Shown here: one piece after another, positions 36,063 to 44,268 of the stretch
How the letters are laid out: the number at the start of each line of letters is the position of its first letter
Numbering within the stretch: position 1 is the stretch's first letter
DNA from: Clavibacter michiganensis
GTDB lineage: Bacteria; Actinomycetota; Actinomycetes; Actinomycetales; Microbacteriaceae
Length of the DNA stretch: 64,000 nt
Direction: 5' to 3'
Assembly (NCBI RefSeq): GCF_021216655.1
Contig: NZ_CP080437.1
Span: 2,046,001 to 2,110,000 of the forward strand
Program-made: the position numbers and the translations under genes
The notes under the pieces: generated by a model
Database searches by the model: none
The model's input: the letters and a program-made list of their open reading frames with translations, nothing else
Told to the model about the DNA's origin: nothing

Positions 36063-36763
36063 AGATCCTCATCGCCGACGACGACCAGCAGATCCTGCGG
36101 GCCCTGCGCATCACCCTCACGAGCCTCGGCTACGACATCGTCACGGCGGAGGACGGCGCCGCCGCCGTCCGAGCGGCCGTCGCCGAGAAGCCCGACCTCT
36201 ACATGATCGACCTCGGCATGCCCCGGCTCGACGGCGTCGAGGTGATCCAGGCGCTCCGGCTGTGGTCGACCGCGCCGATCCTCGTCGTCTCGGGTCGCTC
36301 CGGCGCCGCCGACAAGGTCGAGGCGCTCGACGCGGGCGCCGACGACTACGTGACCAAGCCGTTCTCCATCGACGAGCTGCTCGCCCGGATCCGCGCCCTG
36401 GGCCGCCGCGCCGCCGCCGACGAGGACCGCTCCGCGACCGTGTCGTTCGCCGACGTGACGGTCGACCTCGCCGCCCGCGTCGTCACCCGCGCCGACCAGC
36501 GCGTGCGCCTCACCCCCACCGAGTGGCAGGTGCTCGAGCTGCTCGTGCGGAACCCCGACCGGCTCGTCTCGCGCCAGACCCTCCTCACCGAGATCTGGGG
36601 GCCGACCCACCTGAACGACAGCGGCTACCTCCGCCTCTACGTGGCGCAGCTGCGCAAGAAGCTCGAGCCGGATCCCACCCACCCGCGGCACCTGCTCACG
36701 GATCCCGGGATGGGGTACCGGTTCGTGCCGGCGGGGGCGGGGCGCGCGCCGGAGGCCGACTAG
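36059..36763 (+). CDS. kdpE: KdpE response regulator (OmpR family)
   Basis: 234 aa from GTG at 36059. Receiver motifs are IADDDQ, YMIDLGMP (phosphoryl Asp) and VTKPFS. The winged-helix C-terminal domain contains LTPTEWQVLELLVRNPDRLVS and YLRLYVAQLRKKLEPD. It should activate the promoter upstream of the kdp genes when phosphorylated by KdpD. Confidence 0.95.
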   Translation: MKILIADDDQQILRALRITLTSLGYDIVTAEDGAAAVRAAVAEKPDLYMIDLGMPRLDGVEVIQALRLWSTAPILVVSGRSGAADKVEALDAGADDYVTKPFSIDELLARIRALGRRAAADEDRSATVSFADVTVDLAARVVTRADQRVRLTPTEWQVLELLVRNPDRLVSRQTLLTEIWGPTHLNDSGYLRLYVAQLRKKLEPDPTHPRHLLTDPGMGYRFVPAGAGRAPEAD

Positions 36764-36819
36764 CGCACGGCATCGCGGCGGCCAGCCGGCATCCGGATCC
36801 ACGCGCGTATGCTCCCGTG

Positions 36820-37596
36820 GTGCCCCAGAGATCCACCCGCTCCGCCCGTGCCACCGCCGTCATCGCGTCCGCCACCGCCGCGCTCGGCGGACTCGCCGCC
36901 GCCGCCCTCGTGGTGCCGCGCCGGTTCGAGGCCGGTCGCCGCGAGCGCGCCGTGGTCCTCAACGAGACGCTCCCCGTGAACTCCGCCTGGTGGCGCGAGC
37001 ACGCGAAGCTCGAGGGCGACCTCCTCTACGTCGCGCTCGGCGACTCGACCGCGCAGGGCATCGGCGCCAGCCGCCCCGGCAACGGCTACGTCGGGATCCT
37101 CGCCGACCGGATCCGCGCCCTCAGCGGCCGCTCGGTCCGCACCGTCAACCTCAGCGTCTCGGGCGCCCGCGCCACCGACCTGGTCGAGCACCAGCTCCCG
37201 CGCCTCGCGAAGCTGCAGCCCGACGTCGTGACCCTCGCGATCGGTGCCAACGACATCCCGGCGTTCGAGCCGGTCGCGTTCGAGCACGACCTCGGCCGGA
37301 TCCTCGACGCCGTCCCGCCGACCACCGTCGTCGCCGACCTGCCGTGCTTCCACTTCCCCGCGAGCGAGCGCAAGGTGCGGGTCGCGAACGAGATCGTCCG
37401 CCGCCTCGCCACCGACCGCGGCCTCCGCATCGCCCCGCTGCACCGCATCACCCGCCGCCAGACGGCCGTGCTCGCCCTCACCCAGGCCGCGGGCGACCTC
37501 TTCCACCCGAACGACCGCGGCTACCGCGTCTGGGCGAGCGCGTTCCTGCCATTCCTCCCGGCGACGGTGCGCGCGCTGGAGGTGTCGGGGCGCTGA
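36820..37596 (+). CDS. Exported or membrane-anchored SGNH/GDSL hydrolase
   Basis: 258 aa from GTG at 36820 (GTG at 36817 also possible). The N-terminus has a basic start and a hydrophobic Ala-rich stretch (~12-32) that may be a signal anchor. SGNH blocks are YVALGDSTAQGIGA (catalytic Ser), NLSVSGARA (Gly), AIGANDI (Asn) and FHPNDRGY (Asp/His dyad as xxDxxH variant HPND). It is an esterase or lipase of unknown substrate. Related enzymes act on wall acyl groups or lipids. Confidence 0.85.
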   Translation: MPQRSTRSARATAVIASATAALGGLAAAALVVPRRFEAGRRERAVVLNETLPVNSAWWREHAKLEGDLLYVALGDSTAQGIGASRPGNGYVGILADRIRALSGRSVRTVNLSVSGARATDLVEHQLPRLAKLQPDVVTLAIGANDIPAFEPVAFEHDLGRILDAVPPTTVVADLPCFHFPASERKVRVANEIVRRLATDRGLRIAPLHRITRRQTAVLALTQAAGDLFHPNDRGYRVWASAFLPFLPATVRALEVSGR

Positions 37597-37637
37597 CGCG
37601 CTCGCGTCGCCCCCGACCCCGTCCGTAGGGTGGATCC

Positions 37638-37997
37638 ATGGCCGACGACACCCCCGAAGCCCGCCCGACCGGCACCCTCTGGATGGTGGTCGGGCTCGTC
37701 TCGGGGGCCCTACTCGTCACCTCGTCTCTCGTCTCGCCGTGGATCTCCGCAGCCGCCTTCGCACTGTCCGTCTTCATGTACGTGCACGTCCGCGGACGCG
37801 ACCGGGCACTCGCGCCGCCGCCGACCGGCACGCTCTGGTTCGTGGTCACGCTGATCGTCGGCGCCCTGCTCGTGACGGGCGCCTTCGAGTTGCCGTGGGT
37901 CGGCGTGGTCGCCCTCGCGAGCGCCGTGCTCCTCTACATCCGGGCGATGATCCGCCTCACGGCGCGGCCAGCGCCGGACCCGGATACCGGCGGCTGA
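37638..37997 (+). CDS. Small membrane protein with internal two-fold repeat
   Basis: 119 aa with four helices. The two halves repeat each other: PTGTLWMVVGLVSGALLVTS near residues 10-30 and PTGTLWFVVTLIVGALLVTG near residues 62-82, each followed by a similar second helix ending in MYVHV or LLYIR. This is a tandem duplication of a two-helix unit. No known family was recognised. Confidence 0.7.
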   Translation: MADDTPEARPTGTLWMVVGLVSGALLVTSSLVSPWISAAAFALSVFMYVHVRGRDRALAPPPTGTLWFVVTLIVGALLVTGAFELPWVGVVALASAVLLYIRAMIRLTARPAPDPDTGG

Positions 37998-38039
37998 CCC
38001 CGCCCGCCCATGTCGGTGCCCGCCGGTAGAGTCCCCCGC

Positions 38040-39401
38040 ATGGCCCGCACCCACTCCACGTACCGCTGCTCGGAGTGCGGGTGGACGACCCCGAAGTGGG
38101 TCGGCCGGTGCGCCGAGTGCCAGAGCTGGAACACCGTCGCCGAGGTGTCGCAGACGCCCGCCGCGGCCGGCCGGGTCACCACGCTCACGCCCGCGGGATC
38201 CAGCCAGGCGCGCTCGATCATGCACGTCGGCACCGCGTCCGCCAGCCACATGCCGAGCGGCGTCGGCGAGCTCGACCGCGTGCTCGGCGGCGGCATCGTG
38301 CCCGGCGCCGCCATCCTCATGAGCGGCGAGCCCGGCGTCGGCAAGTCCACGCTGCTGCTCGAGGTCGCGGCCCGCGCCGCCGCGAAGGGCGCGAAGGTCC
38401 TCTACGTCACGGCCGAGGAGTCCGTCGCGCAGGTGCGCATGCGCGCGGAGCGCACGGGCGGGCTGCAGGAGTCGCTCATGATCGCGGCCGAGACCGACCT
38501 CGGCACGATCCTCGGCCACATCGAGCAGGTGGCGCCCGACCTCCTCATCGTCGACTCCGTGCAGACCGTCTCCAGCAGCACGTCCGACGGCCTGCCCGGC
38601 CACCCCGGCCAGGTGCGCGAGGTCGCGGTCACGCTCATCCGCGTCTGCAAGGAGCGCGACCTGCCGCTCCTGCTCGTCGGCCACGTCACGAAGGACGGAT
38701 CCATCGCCGGCCCGCGGCTCCTCGAGCACCTGGTCGACGTCGTGTGCCAGTTCGAGGGCGACCGGCAGACGTCGCTGCGCTTCATCCGGGCGCTCAAGAA
38801 CCGCTTCGGCCCCACCGACGAGGTCGGCTGCTTCGAGATGGCGGGCGACGGCATCGTCGAGGTCCCGGATCCGAGCGGCATGTTCCTCTCGCGCGGCGTC
38901 CACTCGGTCAGCGGCACGTGCGTCACCGTCGCGATGGAGGGTCGCCGCGCCCTGCCCGTGGAGGTGCAGGCGCTCGTCGTCGACACGAAGGCCCCGCAGC
39001 CGCGCCGGGTCGTCAACGGGGTCGACGCATCCCGCGTCGCGATGCTGCTCGCGGTGCTGGAGAAGCGGGCCAACGTGCGGCTCTCGGATCGCGACGTCTA
39101 CGTCTCCACGGTCGGCGGCGTGCGCCTCACCGAGCCCGCGGCGGATCTCGCCATCGCCGTCGCGCTCGTCTCCGCCGTCAACGGCAAGGCCATGCCGCAC
39201 GATCTCGCGGCGTTCGGCGAGATCAGCCTCGCAGGCGAGATCCGCGGCGTCACGTCGGCGCCGCAGCGCGCGGCGGAGGCCCGGCGGCTCGGCTTCACGC
39301 AGATCGTCGACGCCGAGTGGGGGCCGCTGTTCTCCGCGCTCGGCCGCGCGTTCTCCCTGGCGAAGAGCGAGCGGGAGAAGGAGCTCGACGAGGCGTTCTG
39401 A
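38040..39401 (+). CDS. radA: DNA repair protein RadA (Sms)
   Basis: 453 aa. The N-terminal zinc finger has two CxxC pairs (CSECGW and CAEC). The RecA-like core carries Walker A SGEPGVGKST and the RadA-specific KNRFGPTDE motif. The C-terminal Lon-like domain includes ADLAIAVALVSAVNGK. RadA promotes branch migration in recombinational repair. Start ATG at 38040 gives the standard N-terminus. Confidence 0.96.
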   Translation: MARTHSTYRCSECGWTTPKWVGRCAECQSWNTVAEVSQTPAAAGRVTTLTPAGSSQARSIMHVGTASASHMPSGVGELDRVLGGGIVPGAAILMSGEPGVGKSTLLLEVAARAAAKGAKVLYVTAEESVAQVRMRAERTGGLQESLMIAAETDLGTILGHIEQVAPDLLIVDSVQTVSSSTSDGLPGHPGQVREVAVTLIRVCKERDLPLLLVGHVTKDGSIAGPRLLEHLVDVVCQFEGDRQTSLRFIRALKNRFGPTDEVGCFEMAGDGIVEVPDPSGMFLSRGVHSVSGTCVTVAMEGRRALPVEVQALVVDTKAPQPRRVVNGVDASRVAMLLAVLEKRANVRLSDRDVYVSTVGGVRLTEPAADLAIAVALVSAVNGKAMPHDLAAFGEISLAGEIRGVTSAPQRAAEARRLGFTQIVDAEWGPLFSALGRAFSLAKSEREKELDEAF

Positions 39402-39449
39402 TCCGCGGGCCGCGACCCGAGCCGGGCGGCGGCGGCGGCGAGGTGCGCG

Positions 39450-39764
39450 TCAGCCCGCGTCGACGGATCCGACCACGTGCTCGCGCACGTGCGCCACGGC
39501 GTCGTCCACCACATGCGTCACGTGCGTGTCCGCCACCTCGTAGCGGGCGATGCGCCCGTCGCGCTCCACGGTCACGAGACCCGCCGACCGCAGCACGCGC
39601 AGGTGCTGCGACACGAGCGGCTGCGAGAGGCCCGACTCGGCGACCAGCTCCGTCACGCTCATCCGACGCGACGCGAGCAGCCCGATGAGGCCGAGGCGCG
39701 ACGGCGAGGACAGCGCCTTGAAGAGGTCGGCGGCCTGCTCGAAGCCGGGGGGTGGGTAGGTCAC
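39450..39764 (-). CDS. ArsR/SmtB-family transcriptional regulator
   Basis: 104 aa. The winged helix is ALSSPSRLGLIGLLASRRMSVTELVAESGLSQPLVSQHLRVLRSAGLVT. The C-terminal helix carries several His (DTHVTHVVDDAVAHVREHV), consistent with an alpha-5 zinc or cobalt site (DxH...HxxE-like) as in SmtB/CzrA relatives. It follows a His-rich mini-protein gene on the same strand, separated by a terminator hairpin. It is probably a metal-responsive repressor of that gene. Confidence 0.88.
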   Translation of the reverse strand: MTYPPPGFEQAADLFKALSSPSRLGLIGLLASRRMSVTELVAESGLSQPLVSQHLRVLRSAGLVTVERDGRIARYEVADTHVTHVVDDAVAHVREHVVGSVDAG

Positions 39765-39813
39765 CTGGACGATCCTATGGGGACGGGAGCGGACGCCCGG
39801 GCGGGAGACGACG

Positions 39814-39845
39814 ACGGGGACCGGGCCTCATGGCCCGGTCCCCGT
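39814..39845 (-). terminator. Hairpin between the His-rich gene and arsR-like gene
   Basis: Perfect 14-bp arms (ACGGGGACCGGGCC and complement) with loop TCAT, 30 bp past the stop of the His-rich gene. It would terminate or attenuate transcription before the regulator gene. Confidence 0.7.
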
Positions 39846-39875
39846 GTCGATCCTCGCGCGTCGTCGCGCGTCGGA

Positions 39876-40034
39876 TCAGTGCTCGTCGTAGTGGTCGCCG
39901 TGCTCGGCGTGCTTGTGGCCGTCGTGGACGTAGTCCACGTGGTCCTCGTGCGTGACGGTCTCGTGACCGCAGTCGGTGCCGTGCTGGTGCTCGGCGACGG
40001 TGTGCTCGGCGTGGGTCTCGGTGGTGTCGGTCAT
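39876..40034 (-). CDS. Histidine-rich 52-aa metal-binding mini-protein
   Basis: ATG at 40034. About a quarter of the 52 residues are His, interspersed with Asp and Glu (HAEHTVAEHQHGTDCGHE and VHDGHKHAEHGDHYDEH), plus one Cys. There is no signal peptide. The composition predicts cytosolic binding of zinc, nickel or cobalt as a buffer or store. Its partner is the adjacent ArsR-like regulator. The promoter region holds several palindromes. Confidence 0.8.
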   Translation of the reverse strand: MTDTTETHAEHTVAEHQHGTDCGHETVTHEDHVDYVHDGHKHAEHGDHYDEH

Positions 40035-40073
40035 GATGCGTCCTTCAGTCGGTGGAGCACCAGGATGACAGAC

Positions 40074-40131
40074 GCATGCATGGATTGCAATGGATGCATC
40101 CAATTGGGAATCGTGCTCATGTGCGCACATG
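40074..40131 (-). promoter_or_regulatory. Palindrome-rich operator region for the His-rich gene
   Basis: Within 58 bp, locally AT-rich, lie TGCAT...ATGCA around a central ATTGCAAT, the palindromes GGATGCATCC (40092-40101) and CCAATTGG (40100-40107), and the 14-bp palindrome CATGTGCGCACATG (40118-40131). They start 40 bp upstream of the His-rich gene and are candidate ArsR-family or metal-sensor binding sites. Confidence 0.5.
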
Positions 40132-40151
40132 GGCGCCGGCCGCTGCGCGCG

Positions 40152-40817
40152 TCAGTAGAGCAGGAAGGACTTGGGCTCGGCGCTCTTCACGCCGGCCACC
40201 TCGACCGAGAGCGTGTAGGTCGCGCCGCCCGCGGGCACGGCCGGGCGCTCCTTCTCCTGGCACGTGGTGGTGGACGACCGCTGACGCGACCACTCGAACG
40301 GCGACGACGTCTGCGGCGTGCGTGCGGCGAGCTCGACCTCGGCGTCCTCCGCGCCCGTCTGGCAGTCGGTCGACTTCCAGTAGACGTCGGATCCGCTCGA
40401 GATCGTGAACACCTGCGTGGTCGTCCCGAGGTTCGCGGTGCAGGGCTCCATGCCGGTGTTCGTCACGGTGAAGGAGAGCTTCGGCAGCACGCCGGCCTTG
40501 TAGGACGCGGCGTCGGTGACGGGGGTGACGGTCAGCTGGCCCGCGGCGCAGGATCCGTCGGCGTTCGTCTCCGTGCCGTCGCTCGCGCTCGGACTGGGGT
40601 CGGGGGCAGGCTCGGCGGCGGCGTCACCCGAGTCGCCGGCGGCGGCGTCCGCGCTGGGCGTCGCGCCGGGAGCGGCGGTCTCGGCCGTACCGCGGCCGAG
40701 GTTGGAGACGATGATCACCACGACGGCGATCACGGCCACCACGACGAGCAGCGCGAGCAGGCGGCGACGGCGGTACACGGCCGCGGACGGGCGGTCTCCG
40801 GGCGAGGTCGAGGACAT
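40152..40817 (-). CDS. Membrane-anchored secreted-domain protein of unknown function
   Basis: 221 aa from ATG at 40817 (GTG at 40823 possible). A basic N-terminus and one helix (LLALLVVVAVIAVVVIIVS) anchor a low-complexity Ala/Pro/Ser linker (~48-85) and an outer domain of about 135 residues. That domain looks beta-sandwich-like: VLPKLSFTVTNTGMEPCTANLG followed by TTQVFTISSGSDVYWKSTDC, with four Cys that could form two disulfides. Similar DUF4232-like domains occur in actinobacteria, but I cannot assign one. Confidence 0.7.
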   Translation of the reverse strand: MSSTSPGDRPSAAVYRRRRLLALLVVVAVIAVVVIIVSNLGRGTAETAAPGATPSADAAAGDSGDAAAEPAPDPSPSASDGTETNADGSCAAGQLTVTPVTDAASYKAGVLPKLSFTVTNTGMEPCTANLGTTTQVFTISSGSDVYWKSTDCQTGAEDAEVELAARTPQTSSPFEWSRQRSSTTTCQEKERPAVPAGGATYTLSVEVAGVKSAEPKSFLLY

Positions 40818-40895
40818 GACCACAGGCTATTCGCGGGCCAGGCCGGGGCCCGGTCGGCGCGCCCGGGCGCGCGGCCCCGCGTACGGTGGATCCGG

Positions 40896-41465
40896 TCAGA
40901 GCGCCTTGAGCATGCGCGTGTTGCCGAGGGTGTTCGGCTTCACGCGGGAGAGGTCGAGGAACTCGGCGATGCCCTCGTCGTGCGAGCGGAGCATCTCGTA
41001 GTAGATCTCCTGCGCGATGATCGACTCCGCGACCTCGTGATAGCCGTGACGCGAGAAGAAGCCGACCTCGAAGGTCAGGCAGAACAGGCGGCTGAGGCCG
41101 AGCTCGCGGGCGTCGTCCTCGAGGCGCTCGAGGAGCGCGTGGCCGACGCCGGTGCCGCGCGTGTGCGGGGCAGCCGCGAGGGTGCGGATCTCGCCGAGGT
41201 CCTCCCACATCACGTGCAGCGCGCCGCAGCCGACGACCTCGCCGGACGCGTCGACCGCGACCCGGAACTCCTGCACGTTCTCGTAGAGCACCACGAGGTC
41301 CTTGCCGAGGAGGATGCCCTCCATCACGAGCGGCTCGACGAGCTGCTGGATCCGCGGCACGTCGCCGGTGCGCGCGCGTCGCACGCGGATGCCGGCTGCG
41401 GGCTCCACGGACTCGGCGGTGACTGGCTCTGCGCTCACGGTGATGACCCTCTCGATCCGCGGCAC
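40896..41465 (-). CDS. argA: N-acetylglutamate synthase (short actinobacterial ArgA type)
   Basis: 189 aa. This is a stand-alone GNAT of the actinobacterial NAGS type (as in mycobacterial Rv2747), lacking the amino-acid kinase domain of enterobacterial ArgA. Blocks: VRRARTGDVPRIQQLVEPLV, VGCGALHVMWEDLGEIRTLAA, TRGTGVGHALLERL (acetyl-CoA loop), RLFCLTFEVGFFSRHGY. It catalyses the first step of arginine synthesis. The exact start is uncertain within the first 15 residues. Confidence 0.85.
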   Translation of the reverse strand: MPRIERVITVSAEPVTAESVEPAAGIRVRRARTGDVPRIQQLVEPLVMEGILLGKDLVVLYENVQEFRVAVDASGEVVGCGALHVMWEDLGEIRTLAAAPHTRGTGVGHALLERLEDDARELGLSRLFCLTFEVGFFSRHGYHEVAESIIAQEIYYEMLRSHDEGIAEFLDLSRVKPNTLGNTRMLKAL

Positions 41466-41489
41466 GGGCGCCCGGATCAGGGGTCCAGC

Positions 41490-41750
41490 CTAGCGACGGG
41501 CGGATCCCGCGTCCGGGGCGGGCGGCTCGGCGCCGGCGCCCGGCGCGGGCGATGCGAGCCGCGCGATCATCCGCGGCGCGATCCACACGATCGCCACCAC
41601 CCCCACCACCGCGCGCAGCCCGGCGAACACGAGCACCCACCAGCCGACCCCGTCGCCGCCGACGAGCAGCGCGACCCCGATGACGACGAGCGCCACGTCC
41701 GCGACGAACGGCACGCGCAGCCAGAACATGAGGCGGCGGACGGGATCCAT
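41490..41750 (-). CDS. Small two-helix membrane protein behind the sensor kinase
   Basis: 86 aa. ATG at 41750 is one base after the kinase stop codon. Two hydrophobic segments (WLRVPFVADVALVVIGVALL and WWVLVFAGLRAVVGVVAIVW) are followed by a Pro/Ala-rich tail. It is certainly co-transcribed with the kinase; an accessory role in signalling is possible but unsupported by any motif. Confidence 0.7.
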   Translation of the reverse strand: MDPVRRLMFWLRVPFVADVALVVIGVALLVGGDGVGWWVLVFAGLRAVVGVVAIVWIAPRMIARLASPAPGAGAEPPAPDAGSARR

Positions 41751-41751
41751 G

Positions 41752-43428
41752 TCAGCTGCCGCCGACCGGCCCCGGACGATCCGCGACGGGTGCGCCCGAC
41801 GGCGGCGCCCAGCGATCGGACGCGGATCCCGCGGGCGCGCCCGACTCGGAGCGCGCATCCACCGCACGCCGCGCCACCGGCAGCCGCACCCCGAAGACCG
41901 TGCGCCCCGGCTCCGACTCCACCCACACCGCGCCGTGGTGCGCCGACACGATGGCCTGCGCGATCGCGAGGCCGAGGCCCGTGCCGCCGGTGGAGCGCGC
42001 CCGGGATCCGTCGCCGCGCACGAAGCGCTCGAACAGCGAGGCCTGCAGCTCAGGCGGGATGCCGGGGCCGTCGTCGGTCACACGGATGACGGCATGGGCA
42101 TCCGACCCCGCGCCCTCCACCGCGAGCGACGCGACCACGCGCGTGCCGGCCGGGGTGTGCGTGCGGGCGTTCGCGAGCAGGTTGACGACCACCTGGCGGA
42201 GCCGCGCGTCGTCGCCGGGGACGCTCACGGAGTCGTCCGGCAGGTCGAGGTCCCAGTCATGATCCGGACCCGCCGCGCTCGCGTCGCCGACCGTGTCGAG
42301 GAGGATGCGCGTGAGGTCGACCGGATCCGACTCCAGCTCGCGCCCCTCGTCGAGGCGCGCGAGGAGCAGGAGGTCCTCGACGATCGTGGTCATGCGCACC
42401 GACTCCGACTCGATGCGCGACAGCGAGTGCGTCACGTCCTCGGGCAGCTGGTGGGGACCCCGGCGGGTGAGCTCGGCGTATCCGCGGATGGAGGCGAGCG
42501 GGGTGCGCAGCTCGTGGCTCGCGTCCGACACGAAGCGCCGCACCTTCGCCTCGCTCGCCTGCCGCGACGACAGCGCCGCGGCGACGTGCCCGAGCAGGCC
42601 GTTGAGCGCGGCGCCCACGCGGCCGACCTCGGTGCGCTCGTCGGTGTCGGATGCGGGCACGCGGGCCTCGAGCGCGACGTCGCCGCGATCCAGCTCGAGC
42701 GCGGCCACGTGCGTGGCCGTGTCGACGACCCGGTCGAGCGGACGCAGCGCGCGCCGCACGATGACGGCGCCCAGCACCGCGGCGAGCGCCAGGGTGAGGG
42801 CGGCGACCACGGAGATCACGACGATGAGCTGCTCGACCACGTCGTCGGCGGGCTTCATCGGCAGGCCGGTGACGAGGGTCGCGCCGGTGGCCGCGGTGTC
42901 ACCGACGAGCCGATAGCGGCCGAGCGCGCCGCCGAGGTCGACCGTGCGGGGGATCCCGTCGGTGGGCACGCTCTGCAGCTGCTGGCTCTGCACCTGCGTC
43001 AGCTCCACCGCGCCCGCGCCGCCCGGCTCGCCCTCTGCCGCATCGCGGTCGGCGATGTAGCCGCCCGAGACCACGCCGTCGACGATGGTCGCGCTGATCG
43101 TGCCGACCTGCTGCCCGAACGCGCCGAGCCCGCCGGGAGGGGCGCCGGGGAAGCTGCCGTACTGATCCGCGTCCCGGTCGATGAGGTTCGAGGAGCGCGC
43201 CGCGGTGGCCTGCAGCTGCTGGTCGACCTCCTGCACGAGCGACGCCCGCAGCGCGAGGATGCTCACCGTGCCGATGAGGATGCTCGCGAGCGCCAGCAGC
43301 CCCACCACGCTGAGCACGAGGCGGCGCCGCAGGGTCATGCCGCGCGCGGCGGCGGTGAGCCGGGCCCGCAGCGGTGTGGCGCGCAGCGGCGTCGTGTCCG
43401 GCGACGTGGCGGCCTTCGGCTGGGTCAC
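41752..43428 (-). CDS. OmpR-type sensor histidine kinase
   Basis: 558 aa from GTG at 43428, overlapping the regulator stop (GTGA). Topology: basic N-terminus, helix ~32-55, extracytoplasmic domain ~55-205, second helix ~210-235, HAMP, HisKA (FVSDASHELRTPLASIRGY with phospho-His), HATPase with NLLANARTHTPAGT and GGTGLGLAIAQAIV. A proline-rich tail ends the protein. The sensed signal is unknown; overall similarity is to mycobacterial TcrY/TrcS-like kinases. Confidence 0.92.
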   Translation of the reverse strand: MTQPKAATSPDTTPLRATPLRARLTAAARGMTLRRRLVLSVVGLLALASILIGTVSILALRASLVQEVDQQLQATAARSSNLIDRDADQYGSFPGAPPGGLGAFGQQVGTISATIVDGVVSGGYIADRDAAEGEPGGAGAVELTQVQSQQLQSVPTDGIPRTVDLGGALGRYRLVGDTAATGATLVTGLPMKPADDVVEQLIVVISVVAALTLALAAVLGAVIVRRALRPLDRVVDTATHVAALELDRGDVALEARVPASDTDERTEVGRVGAALNGLLGHVAAALSSRQASEAKVRRFVSDASHELRTPLASIRGYAELTRRGPHQLPEDVTHSLSRIESESVRMTTIVEDLLLLARLDEGRELESDPVDLTRILLDTVGDASAAGPDHDWDLDLPDDSVSVPGDDARLRQVVVNLLANARTHTPAGTRVVASLAVEGAGSDAHAVIRVTDDGPGIPPELQASLFERFVRGDGSRARSTGGTGLGLAIAQAIVSAHHGAVWVESEPGRTVFGVRLPVARRAVDARSESGAPAGSASDRWAPPSGAPVADRPGPVGGS

Positions 43429-44198
43429 TCCGCGGCCTTGAGCATGTAGCCGCTCCCGCGCACCGTGTGGATCATCGGGTTCCGCCCGGCGTCGATCTTG
43501 CGCCGCAGGTAGGAGATGTAGATCTCGACCACGCTCGACTTGCCGCCGAAGTCGTAGCTCCACACCCGGTCGAGGATCTGCAGCTTGCTCAGCACGCGGC
43601 GCGGGTTGCGCATGAGGTAGCGCAGCAGCTCGAACTCGGTGGCGGTGAGCTCGATCGGGTCGCCGGCGCGGGCGACCTCGTGGCTGTCCTCGTCGAGCGT
43701 GAGGTCGCCGACGCGGATCACCGGATCGACGCTGTCGCTCACCACAAGGGTCGAGCGGCGGATGAGGCCGCGCAGCCGGGCGACGACCTCCTCCAGGCTG
43801 AACGGCTTCGTCACGTAGTCGTCGCCACCCGCGGTGAGGCCGGCGAGGCGGTCGTCGAGCGAGTCCTTCGCGGTGAGGAAGAGCACGGGGATGTCCTCGG
43901 CGTCGGCGCGCAGCCGCGACAGCACCTGGAGGCCGTCGAGGTCGGGCAGCATGATGTCGAGCACCACGGCGTCGGGCTTGAACTCGCGCGCGGCGGCGAG
44001 CGCCTGGTGCCCGTTCTCGGCCGTGCGGATCTGCCAGCCCTCGTAGCGCAGCGCCATCTGGAGCAGGTCGGTGAGGGACGCCTCGTCGTCGACGACGAGC
44101 ACCCGGATGGGCGACCCGTCGGCGCGCGTGAGGCGGGGCTGCGGGGCGGCGGCGGGCTGGAAGCCGGAGGGCGGGGTGGTGGTCACGGGATCCATCAT
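43425..44198 (-). CDS. OmpR-family response regulator
   Basis: 257 aa from ATG at 44198 (44195 also possible). A Pro-rich N-terminus of ~30 residues precedes the receiver: VLVVDDEASL, AVVLDIMLPDLDG with the phosphoryl Asp, FLTAKDS and VTKPFS. The DNA-binding domain has IELTATEFELLRYLMRNPRRVLSK and SSVVEIYISYLRRKID. It is the first gene of the operon with the kinase and small membrane protein. Targets unknown. Confidence 0.93.
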   Translation of the reverse strand: MMDPVTTTPPSGFQPAAAPQPRLTRADGSPIRVLVVDDEASLTDLLQMALRYEGWQIRTAENGHQALAAAREFKPDAVVLDIMLPDLDGLQVLSRLRADAEDIPVLFLTAKDSLDDRLAGLTAGGDDYVTKPFSLEEVVARLRGLIRRSTLVVSDSVDPVIRVGDLTLDEDSHEVARAGDPIELTATEFELLRYLMRNPRRVLSKLQILDRVWSYDFGGKSSVVEIYISYLRRKIDAGRNPMIHTVRGSGYMLKAAE

Positions 44199-44268
44199 GC
44201 GGATGTTCCTATGAAGCGACCATGAAGCGGCCATGGGCCGGCTTCGACGGACAGCGCGAGGGTGGACC

